This document shows positions 34,612 to 46,660 of a DNA stretch of 59,979 nucleotides, in pieces. Position 1 is the first letter of the stretch. Every line of letters begins with the position of its first letter. The stretch is from Diplodia intermedia. Its lineage: Eukaryota > Ascomycota > Dothideomycetes > Botryosphaeriales > Botryosphaeriaceae. A model generated the notes under the pieces. That model was not told the origin of the DNA and made no database searches. It saw only the letters and a list, made by a program, of their open reading frames with translations. The position numbers and the translations under genes are program-made. The stretch lies in contig JAKEKT010000144.1 of assembly GCA_021495925.1 (NCBI GenBank), forward strand, positions 1 through 59,979, given 5' to 3'.

Positions 34612-35715
34612 ATGGCACCCTCGATCATCTCGACACCAGAAGTACCACAAACAAAGACTAAGGAGCACGCCAGTGGCGATCCTGACCTTGCATTTGTTGC
34701 CGATGAGACCACCACACCTCCGACCTTCTCTGATAAATACGAGGAGCGGAAGTACCTCAAACACCGCCTGGTGCTTGCTTTCCGAGTCTTCGCCCAATTC
34801 GGCTTTTCCGAGGGAGTCGCCGGCCATATCACGGTGCGGGATCCAGTCGATCCCACAAGCTTTTGGGTAAACCCCTTCGGTGAGGACTCACCGCAAGCCG
34901 GGACTTGGTTTGTTGCAAAGCTGACCGTGGCCAGGAATGCACTTTTCACTGATCACCGATGACGACCTGATCCGCGTGGACCACGACGGCAACGTCGTCG
35001 ACGGTGGAAAGAACAGGAGGTTGAACTACGGCAAGCATTTCCGTTTCGGACATGGATGCTGCAAAACATGCTGACGAAACTGCAGCGGCCTACGCAATAC
35101 ACGCACAAATCCACCTCGCACGCCCGGACGTACTGTGCGCCGCCCATGCCCACAGCGTCTATGGCCGTGCCTTCTGCGCAACTGGTAGGTGAAATGTCGA
35201 CAGAGGAAAAGAGACTTCTCTGACAAGTTCCCCCGTGGCAGGACGTACCCTCTTGCCGATAACGCAAGACGCATGTGTGTTCTACAACGATCACGTGCTG
35301 TATCCGAACTTTGCCGGCGTTGTGCTCGCTGCCGACGAAGGTCGGGCCATCTCACGGGCTCTTGGGCAACGGAAAGCTGCACTTCTGGGAAACCATGGTC
35401 TTCTGACGGCAGGGGCTTCCATTGAGGCCGTGGTGGCTTGGTTCGTTCTTCTCGAGAAGTGTTGTCAAGTGCAGTTGGCGGCAGAAGCCTCCAATGCAGG
35501 AACCGGTACGCCTCTGGTCGAGATTGGGGAACAAGAGGCCAAGACCACGTGGGAAGCCCTGGGTCATGATGGAGGTGGATACTGTAAGTGTTGCATTCTG
35601 TCGCAGTCCGGAGTGAAGCTGACGGCGAATAGTCATGGGGCTTCCACTTTTCCAGGTAGCGGAAAGGGAGTTTGGAGAGCGCACTTTCTTGGGGAGGGGA
35701 CTGGAACCTGTGTAG
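34612..35715 (+). CDS. Class II aldolase/adducin-domain protein
   Basis: Five exons (34612-34879, 34935-35030, 35086-35184, 35242-35583, 35633-35715; introns 55, 55, 57 and 49 nt) encode 295 aa. The family features are visible in order: FGFSEGVAGHITVRDPVDP, SFWVNPFGMHFSLITDDDLI, VDHDGNVVDGGK, then the metal-binding AAHAHSVYGRAF (His-x-His at about residue 142-144) and KAALLGNHGLLTAGASIEAV. The second intron (35031-35085) begins GC and is needed to restore RRLNYAAYAIHAQIHLARPD, the conserved helix before the metal site. Members cleave or decarboxylate hydroxy-oxo acids through a divalent metal enolate. Next to an extradiol dioxygenase, cleavage or decarboxylation of a ring-opened product is the natural guess. 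Confidence 0.88.
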
Positions 35716-36210
35716 GAAACATTGCTGGGAATCGAACAACCCAGTGTGCTTGATGCTAAATACGTAGACTTGAGTAGCGGGAGAGAAAGTGGCACCGGGA
35801 GATCAATTTCACAAGCATGATAAACTGTGTCAGCTTCAGCATGACTTGACATTTGGCCGTACTCTGGAAGCCATGTAGAACTTACAGAGAACCGAGTGTC
35901 CCCCCACTTTCGTCATTCTATCGCGCTCCCACCCCTCTGTGGTGAAAATGTATATCCGTCTGGGTTTGTGCTCGTCGTCCCCACTCTGGAGCTACAACGC
36001 TCATATCCGCGCCCCGCAATCGCTGAACTCCGCTCCCCTCTTCGGCACACCCATGCCACCTTTAGTATCTCCCGACATGAGCTCCGACGCATATCCGAAG
36101 CCTCGCACTCGAAAGGCAACGCCGACTCAATTCAAAAAGACACGAGCCACCGCCTGAAGCATCCCTTGACGCATTTGCATACAACATCAAACCAGAAATT
36201 AACTAGCAGG
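35716..36210. other. Intergenic, promoter of LigB-type dioxygenase
   Basis: 495 nt between the aldolase stop and the dioxygenase start (both plus strand). No gene; open frames here do not continue into family motifs. Confidence 0.45.
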
Positions 36211-37297
36211 ATGGGCAAGGTTGTCGCCGCCGTCGGATTATCCCACGCGCCAGGTGCGTCTCTCTCTGCCGGCCCGCCCATGTCGGCTTTCCTGCTAACA
36301 TCCCTCACCCCCCACAGGAGCCATCGGCTTCCCCGAAACCGCGTCGCCCGGCGCGCGGGCGCGGACCGAAGCCGCCACGCGCGCGCTGGGGCAGACGCTC
36401 GTGGACGCGGCGCCCAACGTCATCATCGCGTTCCTGGACGACCACTTCGAGAACTTCTTCCGGACGAACATGCCCAGCATCGCGGTCGGCGTGGCGGCGT
36501 CGCACAGCGGGCCGGCGGACCAGCTGATGGAGGCGCTGCGGATCCCCAAGAAGCACGAGTACGCGGGCAACCCGCCCGTGGCGGAGCAGCTGCTCCGATC
36601 GCTGGTGAACGACGGCTTCGACGTGGCGCGGGCGGGGTCGTGCGAGTTCGGGCAGAACCTGCTGATGCCGTGGGTGCTGATGGGGCTCGAGGGGCGCCTG
36701 CCGGCGGACGTCAGCGTGGTGCCCGTGTTCATCAACGTCTTCACGCCGCCGCTGGTGCGCTACGCGCGGGCGTACGCGCTGGGCGAGGCGGTGCGGCGGG
36801 CGGTCGACGGCGCGCTGCCGGACGCGTGCCGCGTGGCCTTTGTGTGCACCGGCGGGCTGTCGCACTGGCCGCCGTACTGGAACCCGGGCCAGGCGGGCGA
36901 GGACACGGCCGACGCCTTCCTGGCCAAGATGAAGGAGTACCAGACGTTCGGGCCGAGCGTGCTGCAGCGCTACCCGCGGCTGTTCGTCGAGCTGGACGAG
37001 TACGAGATCGAGATGGCGCGGACGAACGAGTATCCGCTGAGCTCCAAGCACCCGCTCATCAACGAGGACTGGGACAGGATGTTCCTCCAGCGGTACTGTG
37101 CGGGCGACAGCGAGTGGTTGCGCAACCTGACGTACGAGGAGGTCGAGGAGCAAGCTGGCCACGGCGGACATGAGATCTTGAACTACGTGGCTGTGTCCGG
37201 AGCCATGGGCGGGAAGGAGGCCAAGCTACTTCTGTATGAGCCGGTCCTGGAGTGGATCTGTGGCATGGCATACGTGGACTTTAAAGTGGGCGATTGA
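36211..37297 (+). CDS. LigB-type extradiol ring-cleavage dioxygenase
   Basis: Two exons (36211-36253, 36318-37297; 64-nt intron with a CTAAC branch) give 340 aa. The protein matches the catalytic subunit of type II extradiol dioxygenases (protocatechuate 4,5-dioxygenase LigB and relatives). The first metal His lies in VGLSHAPGAIGFPETA; DDHFENFF corresponds to the NDH region; SHSGPADQ, VPVFINVF and VCTGGLSHWPPYWNPG follow; then INEDWDRMFL and EEVEEQAGHGGHEILNYVAV with GAMGGKEAKLLLYEPV at the C-terminus. The AGHGGHE block and the last 60 residues are present in full, so the enzyme looks intact. These enzymes use Fe(II) and O2 to cleave catechol-type rings next to the diol. Extradiol cleavage is uncommon in fungi, which makes the neighbourhood noteworthy. 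Substrate unknown. Confidence 0.9.
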
Positions 37298-37662
37298 ATA
37301 GCAAGGTGCCGCTTCTCCTGCTGGTGCTTGGAAAGAGCAGAACAAAACAACCAAAATCAGCCTTTATGCATCACCTCCACCTCTTGAAACGTAGGATCAT
37401 GTTCCCCGCTGTTTGTTTTCGTCAGCCCTATCGCAATCGCGAAATCTACGCGCGCGCGATTAGCCCCCCAAAAATGAACCGTGTTTTGGCCCCCAAACCC
37501 GGATCGTTTCGCGCGCGCCTAAGTAAACGGCCCAGTATTCACTTGTCTTTATTGTAGCAATGTCTTGTGCTGTACCACAAGCCGAACTTGCCATCAATTT
37601 CCTTTGTCTCATTTCCACAATTCCTTTGACGGAGCAACTGCTGGCCAGATCCAAGATTTCCA
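37298..37662. other. Intergenic between dioxygenase and HET gene 3
   Basis: 365 nt with no coding signal. Contains two short CGCGCGC runs (around 37,450 and 37,510) that resemble each other. Confidence 0.45.
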
Positions 37663-40148
37663 ATGCCGCCCTCCACCGAGTCTGCCGACTGTATCCTGGA
37701 CATCCCCACCCAGCGAGAGCTTACCCCATCCCAGCTCTACTTCAGCCTGCCACTGTGGGCCGAATGCCGTTCGATCCGCGTCCTGGATTTAGATCCCATC
37801 AGCCCGGCCGAGCAAGTCTCCAAAGAAAAAGAATCCCACACCGACGATCGAACCGAGCATCCTCTATCCGGAACCTTGCGAGTCGTCTCGTTATCGAAAA
37901 GCCCAAAGTTCACTGCCCTCTCATACGTCTGGGGAGCGGGCCCATCCGCAGGGGGGGGTGCCATCGCCCTTCGCAATGCGACTGGAGGAGGAGGCGGTGA
38001 CTTCTGTAGCCTCGGGCTCACCGAAAACTGCCACAGCGCGCTGACACAGCTCCGCCGGCGGTATGGGTCCATAACGGTGTGGGTCGACTCCATATGCATC
38101 AACCAGGAAGATCAGCAGGAGAAGAGCAGCCAGATACCGCTGATGAAGGAGATATATACCTGGGCGTCCCCCGTCTATGTCTGGCTTGGCGAGGGAAACG
38201 CGCGGTCGGACAAGGCGGTAGACTACCTCTCGAGCGTCTCCACCTACGAAGTGAGTCTCGATGCCATGGACTATCTGCTGTACCCCGTGGACGGCCTGTG
38301 GGCCTGCGTGGTCGGGAGGCTTCGGTACTGGCGAAGGGTCTTTGTGCGGAGCTGGAAGTGCGTGGGGAGAGGTACGACAGCATTCCCAGATATGGCAACG
38401 CAATACCTAAACCTTCGACAGCATTTCTTACTTTCTTCCTCCGCATCCGGCGGGGCCGTGCGCTGGACGCAAAGTTATCCGGGCTTTTCGATATGACGTG
38501 CCTGGAAGACCTTTTGGATTCCCGCGGCCGGCCATGGTCCCAGCGCGTCTGGACTCTGCAGGAGTTCCTTCTTGCGTGGGACGTCATCCTTCTGTGCGGC
38601 GATAGAGCCCTTCACAGGAACGACTTTTTGCGTGGTCTGAAATACACGAAGCGGCTCGAGATGGACGAGTCGTTCACGATGATACAATCTCTGCCCGGTT
38701 GTTTCCACGACTGGTGTTCGCTTCTGGATCTTTGGATCGGGTGTGAACGACCGCACATATGGAACGGTCAACGAATGAGGTATTCACCGCGGTACATCCA
38801 CCGGGCGCTGCTTCCACCGGGGGGTTCTATGTTCCCTGTGTCCGCACCGGGCCCGGACGAGGCCGATGACCTCTCCATGTGGTACACCGGCCACCTCTGC
38901 TGCAGCATAATACTTCTGGGGCTGCTACCATCCTTCTTCCGCATATTCTACGCACGATGGTACACGCTTCTGATATACCTGCTCGCCGTCTACAACGCGC
39001 TACATTCGTTCGCGCACATCGTCGATGGCGGCTCGTATTCGACGTGGCCACGCCCCTCTGCTTTTTTGTTCTTCCGATGGATCAAGTCAGCCTCGAGATG
39101 GGTGGCCATGCTGCGAGGCAAGGACCGCTCCGCCGAGCCAGTATCGGCGCTCAACGGGATCATGCAGGCCGTGCGTGACCGCACCGCGTCCGACCCCAAA
39201 GACAAGTCATACGCCATGTACGGCGTGCTCGAAAGCTTCGGAGTCTCGCTATCCACCCCGGACTACCGAAAGGCGCGAGGACGAGTCCATCAAGAGTTCT
39301 TCTCCGACCTCCTGGCATGGCACAGCGTGTTCTTGCATCTCCTGATGGACGTGAGGGCCGAGAACGGGAGGCCCCAGCCCCAGGAGACGACGCCTACGTG
39401 GGTCCCAGCTCTCCAGGCACTTCCGCCGCGGTGGCTCGACCGAGCCTACTACGTTGGCGAAAACCCCCACAGCGCGACGCCGGCCACGTCGCGTGTCAGG
39501 GCGCTCGCAGAAGGGCCGTATCTGAGGGTGTCGGTCCAATGGCACGGCAACGTGACCTTCTCCTCGGGGCCGCTGGATCCGGACGACGCCGCCGACGACA
39601 CGGCCGCGCAAGCCGGGCTCCAGCACGCCCTCGCGAAATGCCTGCACTGGTTCTCCTGGCTGCGGGTGCTGACGCCATCCACGCCGGTGTACGAGTCGGT
39701 GTCGAACGCCGTGTTTCCCGTGGTCGAGGGGGGCGTGCGGGAGGAGTCAGCCGGCGGTGGCTTCAACGAATGGTACCGCGTCATAATGGAGCTCATCCGG
39801 GCGTACGGACCGGCGCAGTTCGACGATCCGGACGTCCTCGGCGAGGCGCTCGGCTTGATCGGAGCCAATGAGATGGCTCGCGGGTATTTCGAACGGTGCC
39901 GCGGACGCCTCGTGGCGGCGAGGCGGAACCTGTTCATCACGTCGTACGGATATCTGGGCTCCGGACCGCATACGATGGTTGAAGGGGATCAGGTCGCGCT
40001 GGTCTCGGGCCTACCGGTGCCTATGATACTGCGTAGGGCTGGAGATGGGTCGTCTGGATTTACTGTTGTGGGTCCCGCATTCGTGCACGGATTGATGAAG
40101 GGGGAGGAATGGGATGAGGATAAGTTGCAAGAAGTTGTTCTTGTTTGA
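37663..40148 (+). CDS. HET-domain protein 3 with membrane helices
   Basis: Two exons (37663-38371, 38422-40148; 50-nt intron, donor GTACGA, acceptor CGACAG) encode 811 aa. The HET domain is near the N-terminus: LYFSLPLWAECRSIRVLDL, FTALSYVWG (about residue 82), ITVWVDSICINQEDQQEKSS (about 138), and TWASPVYVWLGEGNARSDKA. After the intron come WSQRVWTLQEFLLAWDVILL and the nucleoside-loop region. Unlike HET proteins 1 and 2, it has two hydrophobic helices near residues 390-435 (IILLGLLPSFFRIFY and YTLLIYLLAVYNALHSF). The C-terminus is typical (TVVGPAFVHGLMKGE). It represents the HET subfamily with the domain at the very start. Possibly membrane-anchored incompatibility effector; partner unknown. 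Confidence 0.88.
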
Positions 40149-40409
40149 AGTAGACATGCGATTATTGCCTATACATTGAAGTAAGATGGCAGGAACGGCC
40201 TAGCTCTTCGAGCAGAGGCAACTGGAGGCCAGCAATGATGAGGCTCTGCAGATGCTGGAGTGCTCCCAGTTCGGTGGAGAAAATTCATGTCAATCGCCAT
40301 GTGTGTAACATATTACTGTGTAGGGCATAGCTTAGAATTCATAGTATACTCGACTAGTCAGCCGTGTTGGAAAACAAGTATTATACGGTTTCAATAGCCA
40401 TGACCATCT
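40149..40409. other. Intergenic between convergent HET gene 3 and GH3 gene
   Basis: 261 nt of 3' flanking sequence for both genes; nothing else seen. Confidence 0.4.
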
Positions 40410-42560
40410 CTATATACAAACAACCGTCACATTGGCCTCCGTACTCGCAGTTGGACCGCCGTGCGCCATCAGCGCAAAAGTATAGTCGCCCCTCTCCAAC
40501 TCCCAATCGTAGTTCCGATTCAGAACGGCCAGATAGCGATCCACATCCACCTTCAGCAGAACCTCCCTGCTCTCTCCCCCCGCCACGCCATCCGCCCGCG
40601 CAAACGCCACGAGCTGGCGCTCCGGCCTTGTGATGCTCGACACGCGCGCGAGCAAGTACAGCTGCGCGACAAAGCTGCCCGTCGCCGACCCGTTGTTCGT
40701 CACGCTCGCCCTAAACACCAAGGTCGCGCCGTCCGAAAAGGTCTTGTCGCCGCCGTCGGCGGCAAAGGCGTCAACGCTGAAACTCGCGTACCCCAAACCC
40801 CAGCCAAACGGGTACGCGGCGGGGCCCTCCTCCGCGTCGAGGTACGCCACGGCGTGCGCCGTCTGCTTGTAGTCGTACCACGCCGGCAGCACGCCGACGT
40901 CCCGCGGCACGCTCAACGGCAGGCGGCCGCCGGGCCCATGCGCCCCGCTGCCCACGGCGAACAACGTGTCGACGACGGCCCGCCCGCCGGCCGGCCCGGG
41001 GAAGAAGGCGGCCAGCACCGCGTCGGAGCGGGCGTACGTCGAGGGGATGGCGAAGGGCCGGCCGCCCTGGAGGAGCAGGACGACGGGCTTGCGTGGCGTG
41101 GACGAGGCGGCGTGCGCGAGGACGGCGGAGGCGAGACGCGTCTGGTTGGGCGACAGTGTCAGCGACGCGCGGTCGCCGCCCTCGCCGTCCGAGTTCCAGT
41201 TCGCGCCGAGGGCGAGGAGGATGGTGTCGGCGGCGGTGGCGGCGGCGAGGGCGTGCGAGATGGCCGCGGCGTCGGAACCCGTCTCGTCGCCGCCGTGGTG
41301 GACGAGGTTCCAGAAGAGCATCACCTGCGCGTTGACCGAGGACAGGTTCTCGATCTTCTGGTGCAGGTTGTACGCGACGTACTCGATGCGCACGCGGTGC
41401 CGGGCGCCGGGGAGGAAGCGGAAGGGCGCGGAGCCGGGCGGCGGCGCGGTGCTATTGGCCTGCGAGTACGCACGCGGCGGGATGTTGGAGAGGAAATTGC
41501 CCTCGGTGATGAGTGGCGACTGGGATACCAGGACGCCGTCGACGTACAGTGCGGCCGTTGTGTTGGGCGAAACGGCTACTCCGAGCCAGCCGTCGACTGC
41601 AGCTGCGAGTGAGGCTGGCACGGTGAGGTAGCCCTCCCAGGTTGCGCTGAAGTTGTTCGATCGCAGGCCCGGGGGTGGGTAGAGGCCCCAGTCCATGACC
41701 GGCACCTCGACGCGCTTCGCGAGCGGGGACGTGAAGTCCATGCCGCCAAAGTATGTTGCGAGAAGACCTTCGCTTTGGTCTGTCTCGTTGGACGGTAGAG
41801 GAGACAGATGATAGCCGGGGATGGGATACTGCGCATTGTATAGCCAGGTGTTGGCGCCCCAGCTGGTGACCAGTTCCACGGGCGATGTGTTGCTGAGGGA
41901 TGCAAGATGGTCAAGCATGGCTTGCTGAATTGTCCATGAGCCGGCAACGGGAGACGAGCCGTAAGTCCCCGAGTAGTCACCGTAATTGAGCATGTCACCG
42001 AAAGGCCCGATGAGCGCGATCTTCTTGATATTTTGCTCGGCTGGCCTGAGCGGGAGCGTGGAATTGCGGTTTTCGAGCAGGACAAGGCTCTTCTGCGCAG
42101 CTTCGAGCGTCAAAGGTACGTGCGAGTCTACTATTGCTTGTGGGTCAATATCAGACGAAATGTACGCGTCGGAGAAGAGTTCAAGGTCGTATTTCACGCC
42201 GAGTATCTTACGGACATGAGCTTGAAGTGTTGATAGAGGCACCGTCTCGTTTTTAACAAGGTTAATAGTAGTCTACTAGAGTGAGTTAAGGCCATAAATC
42301 ACACGAGCGAGCTAGTACTAACATTAAGAAATGTCTTTAACAAGTAGTCGTAGTACTAGATTATGCCGCCGGCGTTAAACTATTACTAAATGGCGTCGGT
42401 AGTAGAGCTAGTAACTTTATAACCTTTTTATAATATTCGCATTTCTATTAGTCGTTAGATAGATCTTACTAATAACGTACGTGGATTTCTATCTATATCG
42501 TTAACGATAATAAAACCGTCGTAACTCTACTTCTCTAATACTCTATAGAGCATAGAGTTT
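40410..42560 (-). pseudogene. GH3 beta-glucosidase gene, N-terminal half destroyed by RIP-type mutation
   Basis: An uninterrupted minus-strand frame from about 42,242 to the stop at 40,410 encodes the last ~610 residues of a glycoside hydrolase family 3 protein. It contains the end of the first domain (STLQAHVRKILGVKYDLELF), SLVLLENRNSTLPL, KKIALIGPFGDMLNYGDYSG, a PA14-like insert (GLLATYFGGMDF...SATWEGYLTVP), GDRASLTL, LAAFFPGPAGG, YPFGWGLGY and a fibronectin-like C-terminal domain. Upstream, where the sequence turns AT-rich, minus-strand remnants of the first domain persist: SYDGFIIVND (42,526-42,497, corresponding to the GH3 nucleophile-Asp region) and NAGG..-stop-YYDYLLKTFLN (42,376-42,344), with stops explicable by C to T change. 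Without an intact barrel domain the product cannot be active. No ATG with a signal peptide remains. Confidence 0.78.
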
Positions 42561-44279
42561 ATATATATAGAAACGTCGTCGAGCTCGTTATAAGATATTA
42601 TAATACTATAAATATTATTAAGATTAATAATAGCTTTAAATAATATAAGTAACTCTTATCTAATCTCGCGATTATTATAGCCTATCTATAGCGTAGTATT
42701 AAGCCTATCTTACGATACTCTATAAGTTATAAAATACTTAGAATTCTTAATTAGTATTAGATTAAAGAATAAATAGATTAATAAATCTTTATTATAAAAG
42801 TAATAATATTAAAATCTAATTAAGATTTATTCTTAGATAATTTAAAGATATATATAACTTCTATATAGAACGTTAGTACTTTATCTTCGCTTTAGGCCTC
42901 TACGCGTCTATTAGTAATCTAATTAGATAGATAGTAATCTATAAGATATATTTTAGACTCTTCTAAACTAAGAATTCTTTTCTAGATTAAGAATAGAAGA
43001 AAGATAGATATAGATATTAATAAATCTAGTCTTAATACTAATAGTACGTTCTACGCGGTAGATAAGGTTAATATTAAAGCTAGCGACTATATTTAAGAAC
43101 TATAGAAATATAAATTACTTATATAAGCTAATATTATATAGATATTCGCTAAAATATAGAAAGAAAATTATAAGATAAGACTTATTTATATTAAGTCTCT
43201 ATATTTTATTATAGCGCGATGTATTTAGAGAATATCTAATATAAGTTAGCGACCTAGTAAAGAAAAGGGCTCGAGATACGCTATTACTAATTATATATAT
43301 TTTTAATAAACGAATCGAGGGAAAACCGTATAATAAAGTCTTATATAACTATTAGATTATATATTAAATAATTAAGCGATAGCTTTATTATAGAGCTTAT
43401 TTTCTAATTTAAATCTAATAATATTATCTTTAAATATAAGATATAACTAAAGTATTACTTAAGATATTAGTACTTTCGTTTCTATTAGATATATATAACA
43501 CGCTAATCGATAATAGTAGTATAGAGATACTAGTTAAGACTATAAAATCTATATAAAAAGAAGTAATAGACTTTATAGTAGCGTAAGTTATAGTATAAGC
43601 TTAAAGTAATAATAAAAGAAATACTTAGCCTCTTTACTAGCTTATTAAGATTTAAAACGATTATTTAGATAAGTAGATTATTAATAAAGTTATCTTTACT
43701 AGTAGTTTTATTCTAAGCTATAATAAGATAAAATACGCCGATAATAAAAATAAAAAGAGTAACTAGCCGTATAATAGTTTTATATAAGTATATAGCGGGC
43801 TAAGACGTAGTATATCTAATTAAGTTTATAGTAGGCGAATAGAGTATATTAAATAGAAAATAGTATAACTATAGCGAGTATTAGCTAGACGTAAGAATTA
43901 AGAGAGGCGAATTAAATTAACTATAGTAACGCGGTTCTTATAGTTACGTAGATAGAAGGTTTAACTTAAAATATATAAAAAAGCTAATAGTATAAGTAGA
44001 TAGCTTCTTTAAGATAAGAAGATAAATAAAGCGTATCTATATAATATAATATTAGAATATAAAGAAGGCCTTCTAATCTTTTTTACTTTTACTTTTATTT
44101 ATTTAATTACGTAGAGACTTAGAATAATACTAGAAACTATAATCTCTATTACTACTTACTTAGTTTACGATAAAAGTAAAGTAATATTATAGTATTACTA
44201 ATAGAGTAGCTCTATAACCTTATATAGACGTATAGATTAAAACTAATATTTAATATTATCTATATAAACTTCTTTTAGT

Positions 44280-44600
44280 AAAGTAAAGTATAGATAATAA
44301 TTACTACTACTAGTATTTACTTACTATTAATATTATTATTCGCTTACTACTACTAGCGCTAGTATTTACTTACTATTAGTACTACTATTCGCTCGTTGCT
44401 ACTATTACTACTAGTACTAGTATTTACTTATTATTATTATTAATACTACTATTTACTTACTATTATTACTAGTACTAGTATTTACTTATTATTATTATTA
44501 TTAGTACTATTATTTACTTATTATTATCGCTAGTACTAGTATTTATTTATTACTATTATTATTATTTACTTATTATTATTACTACTATTTACTTAAATAG
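44280..44600. repeat. Microsatellite-like block (TTATTATTAC / ACTAGTAC variants)
   Basis: About 320 nt of imperfect units built from ATTTACTTATTATTATT and ACTAGTACTAGT, for example ACTAGTACTAGTATTTACTT repeated with variation. Probably a trinucleotide-type tract degraded by RIP. Confidence 0.65.
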
Positions 44601-45299
44601 ATAAATTACTAATTCTTTTTATATAATTACTAATTTCTTTTATTTAATTATTAATCTTTTTAATAAATAATAATAAATATTAGCTATTTTAAATAATTTT
44701 AATATATATTTAGATAGATAAATTACTAACTTTTTTTATATAATTACTAATTCTCTTTATTTAATTATTAACTTCTTTAACGAATAATAGTAAATATTAA
44801 TTATTTTAAGTAATTTTAATATATACTTAGCTAGCGTTTTAATAAGAAATACTAAAATATTAGTATATATTTTAGATCTTATATTACGTCTAAATAGACT
44901 AAATACTATATATAACTTTTTTCTAGATATTAATATATATCTTTCTTAATATAGATAAAGATATATTATAATATAACTACTATATAAAGTATAGTATTAG
45001 TAAATATACTTATTCTACTAAATTTATAATATATAGTATTTCTCGCTTTATATAAATAAAAGGCGGGCCGTAGTAGAAGCTAACTAATTATAAGTTTAGA
45101 TTATTTAGACTTAGAGGGCCGTAAGAACTAAAACTATAGAACTTAGTAAAAATTTTAGAATATTAAAATTTTAGAATATTAAAATTTTTAAATATTAAAT
45201 TTTCGCGATTTTTTATAAATAGATACTCTACTAGAATATTAACTATAGTTAATATAAGCGTAACGCTTAAATAGTAGAAGTAAGCGCGAAGACGTATAA

Positions 45300-46050
45300 G
45301 CTAGTTCTTTATATAAAAAGCGTAACGCTAGTTCTTTACGCGAAAAGCGTAATACTAGTTTCTATATAAAAAGCGTAACGCTAGCTCTTTACGTAATACG
45401 CGGCGTATTAAAAGTCTATCTAGAAAAGCGTAATACTAGCTCTTACGTAAAAAGCGTAACGCTAGTTCTTTACGCGATACGCGATATATTAAAAGTCTAT
45501 TTAGAAAAGCGTAACGCTAGCTCTTTACGCGATATACGGCGTACTAAAAGTCTATTTAGAAAAGCGTAATACTAGCTCTTTACGTAATACGCGGCGTATT
45601 AAAAGCCTATCTAGAAAAGCGTAACGCTAGTTCTTTACGCGATACGCGACGTATTAAAAGTCTATCTAGAAAAGCGTAACGCTAGTTCTTTACGCGATAC
45701 GCGGCGTATTAAAAGTCTATCTAGAAAAGCGTAACGCTAGCTCTTTACGCGATACGTAATATATTAAAAGCCTATCTAAAAAAGCGTAACGCTAACTCTT
45801 TACGCGATACGTAACGTATTAAAAGTCTATTTAGAAAAGTATAATACTAGTTCTTTACGCGATACGCGGCGTATTAAAAGTCTATCTAGAAAAGCGTAAC
45901 GCTAGCTCTTTACGCGATACGCGGCGTATCGAAAGTCTATCTAAAAAAGTATAACGCTAGCCCTTATACGAAAAGTATAACGCTAGCCTCTACGCGAAAA
46001 GCGTAACGCGAGCCCTTATATAAAAAGCATAACGCTAGTCTCTACGCGAA
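45300..46050. repeat. 55-bp satellite array (in copy 1)
   Basis: Tandem units of about 55 bp beginning GAAAAGCGTAACGCTAG, continuing CTCTTTACGCGATACGCGGC and ending GTATTAAAAGTCTATCTA. Spacing was checked at 45,613 and 45,668. Each unit contains the short inverted repeats AGCGTAACGCT and CGCGATACGCG. Some units are shortened. Differences among units are largely C/T and G/A. Confidence 0.88.
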
Positions 46051-46177
46051 TACGTAGCGTACTACTAATTATATAATTAGTTTTAGTAGATACGTTAACT
46101 CTACTAACTAACTATCTAAGCTCTATTATTTATAAATCGTATAATTAACTTTTTTCTTAGAAGGCCTTAGATCGATA

Positions 46178-46660
46178 GCGCTATATAACGTTCGACGTTA
46201 TTAAGAACTAGAACTAGTATATCTCTAACGTCTATATAAAGATTAATACTAAGCTTAGCGACTTTATCTTTAAAGCTATTAATACTCTTATTAAGATAGC
46301 GCTATATAACGTTCGACGTTATTAAGAACTAGAACTAGTATATCTTTAATATCTATATAAAGATTAACGCTAAGCTTAGCGGCTTTATCTCTAAAACTAT
46401 TAATACTCTTATAAAGATAGCGCTATATAACGTTCGACGTTATTAAGAACTAGAACTAGTATATCTTTAATATCTATATAAAGATTAACGCTAAGCTTAG
46501 CGGCTTTATCTCTAAAACTATCGATACTCTTATTAAGATAGCGCTATATAACGTTCGACGTTATTAAGAACTAGAACTAGTATATCTCTAACGTCTATAT
46601 AAAGATTACGTCTCGTTCTAGTTAAAGCCGTATAATATACGGCGTACTTTATTAGTTATA
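46178..46660. repeat. 121-bp satellite array, 4 units (in copy 1)
   Basis: Units start GCGCTATATAACGTTCGACG at 46,178, 46,299, 46,420 and 46,541, an exact 121-bp period. Each contains AAGAACTAGAACTAGTATATC and CGCTAAGCTTAGCGGCTTTA (a CGCTAAGCTTAGCG palindrome). Confidence 0.9.

Noticed and set aside
40461..41612. 383-codon plus-strand frame over the GH3 gene
   Set aside because: Antisense shadow; the minus strand has unambiguous GH3 blocks.
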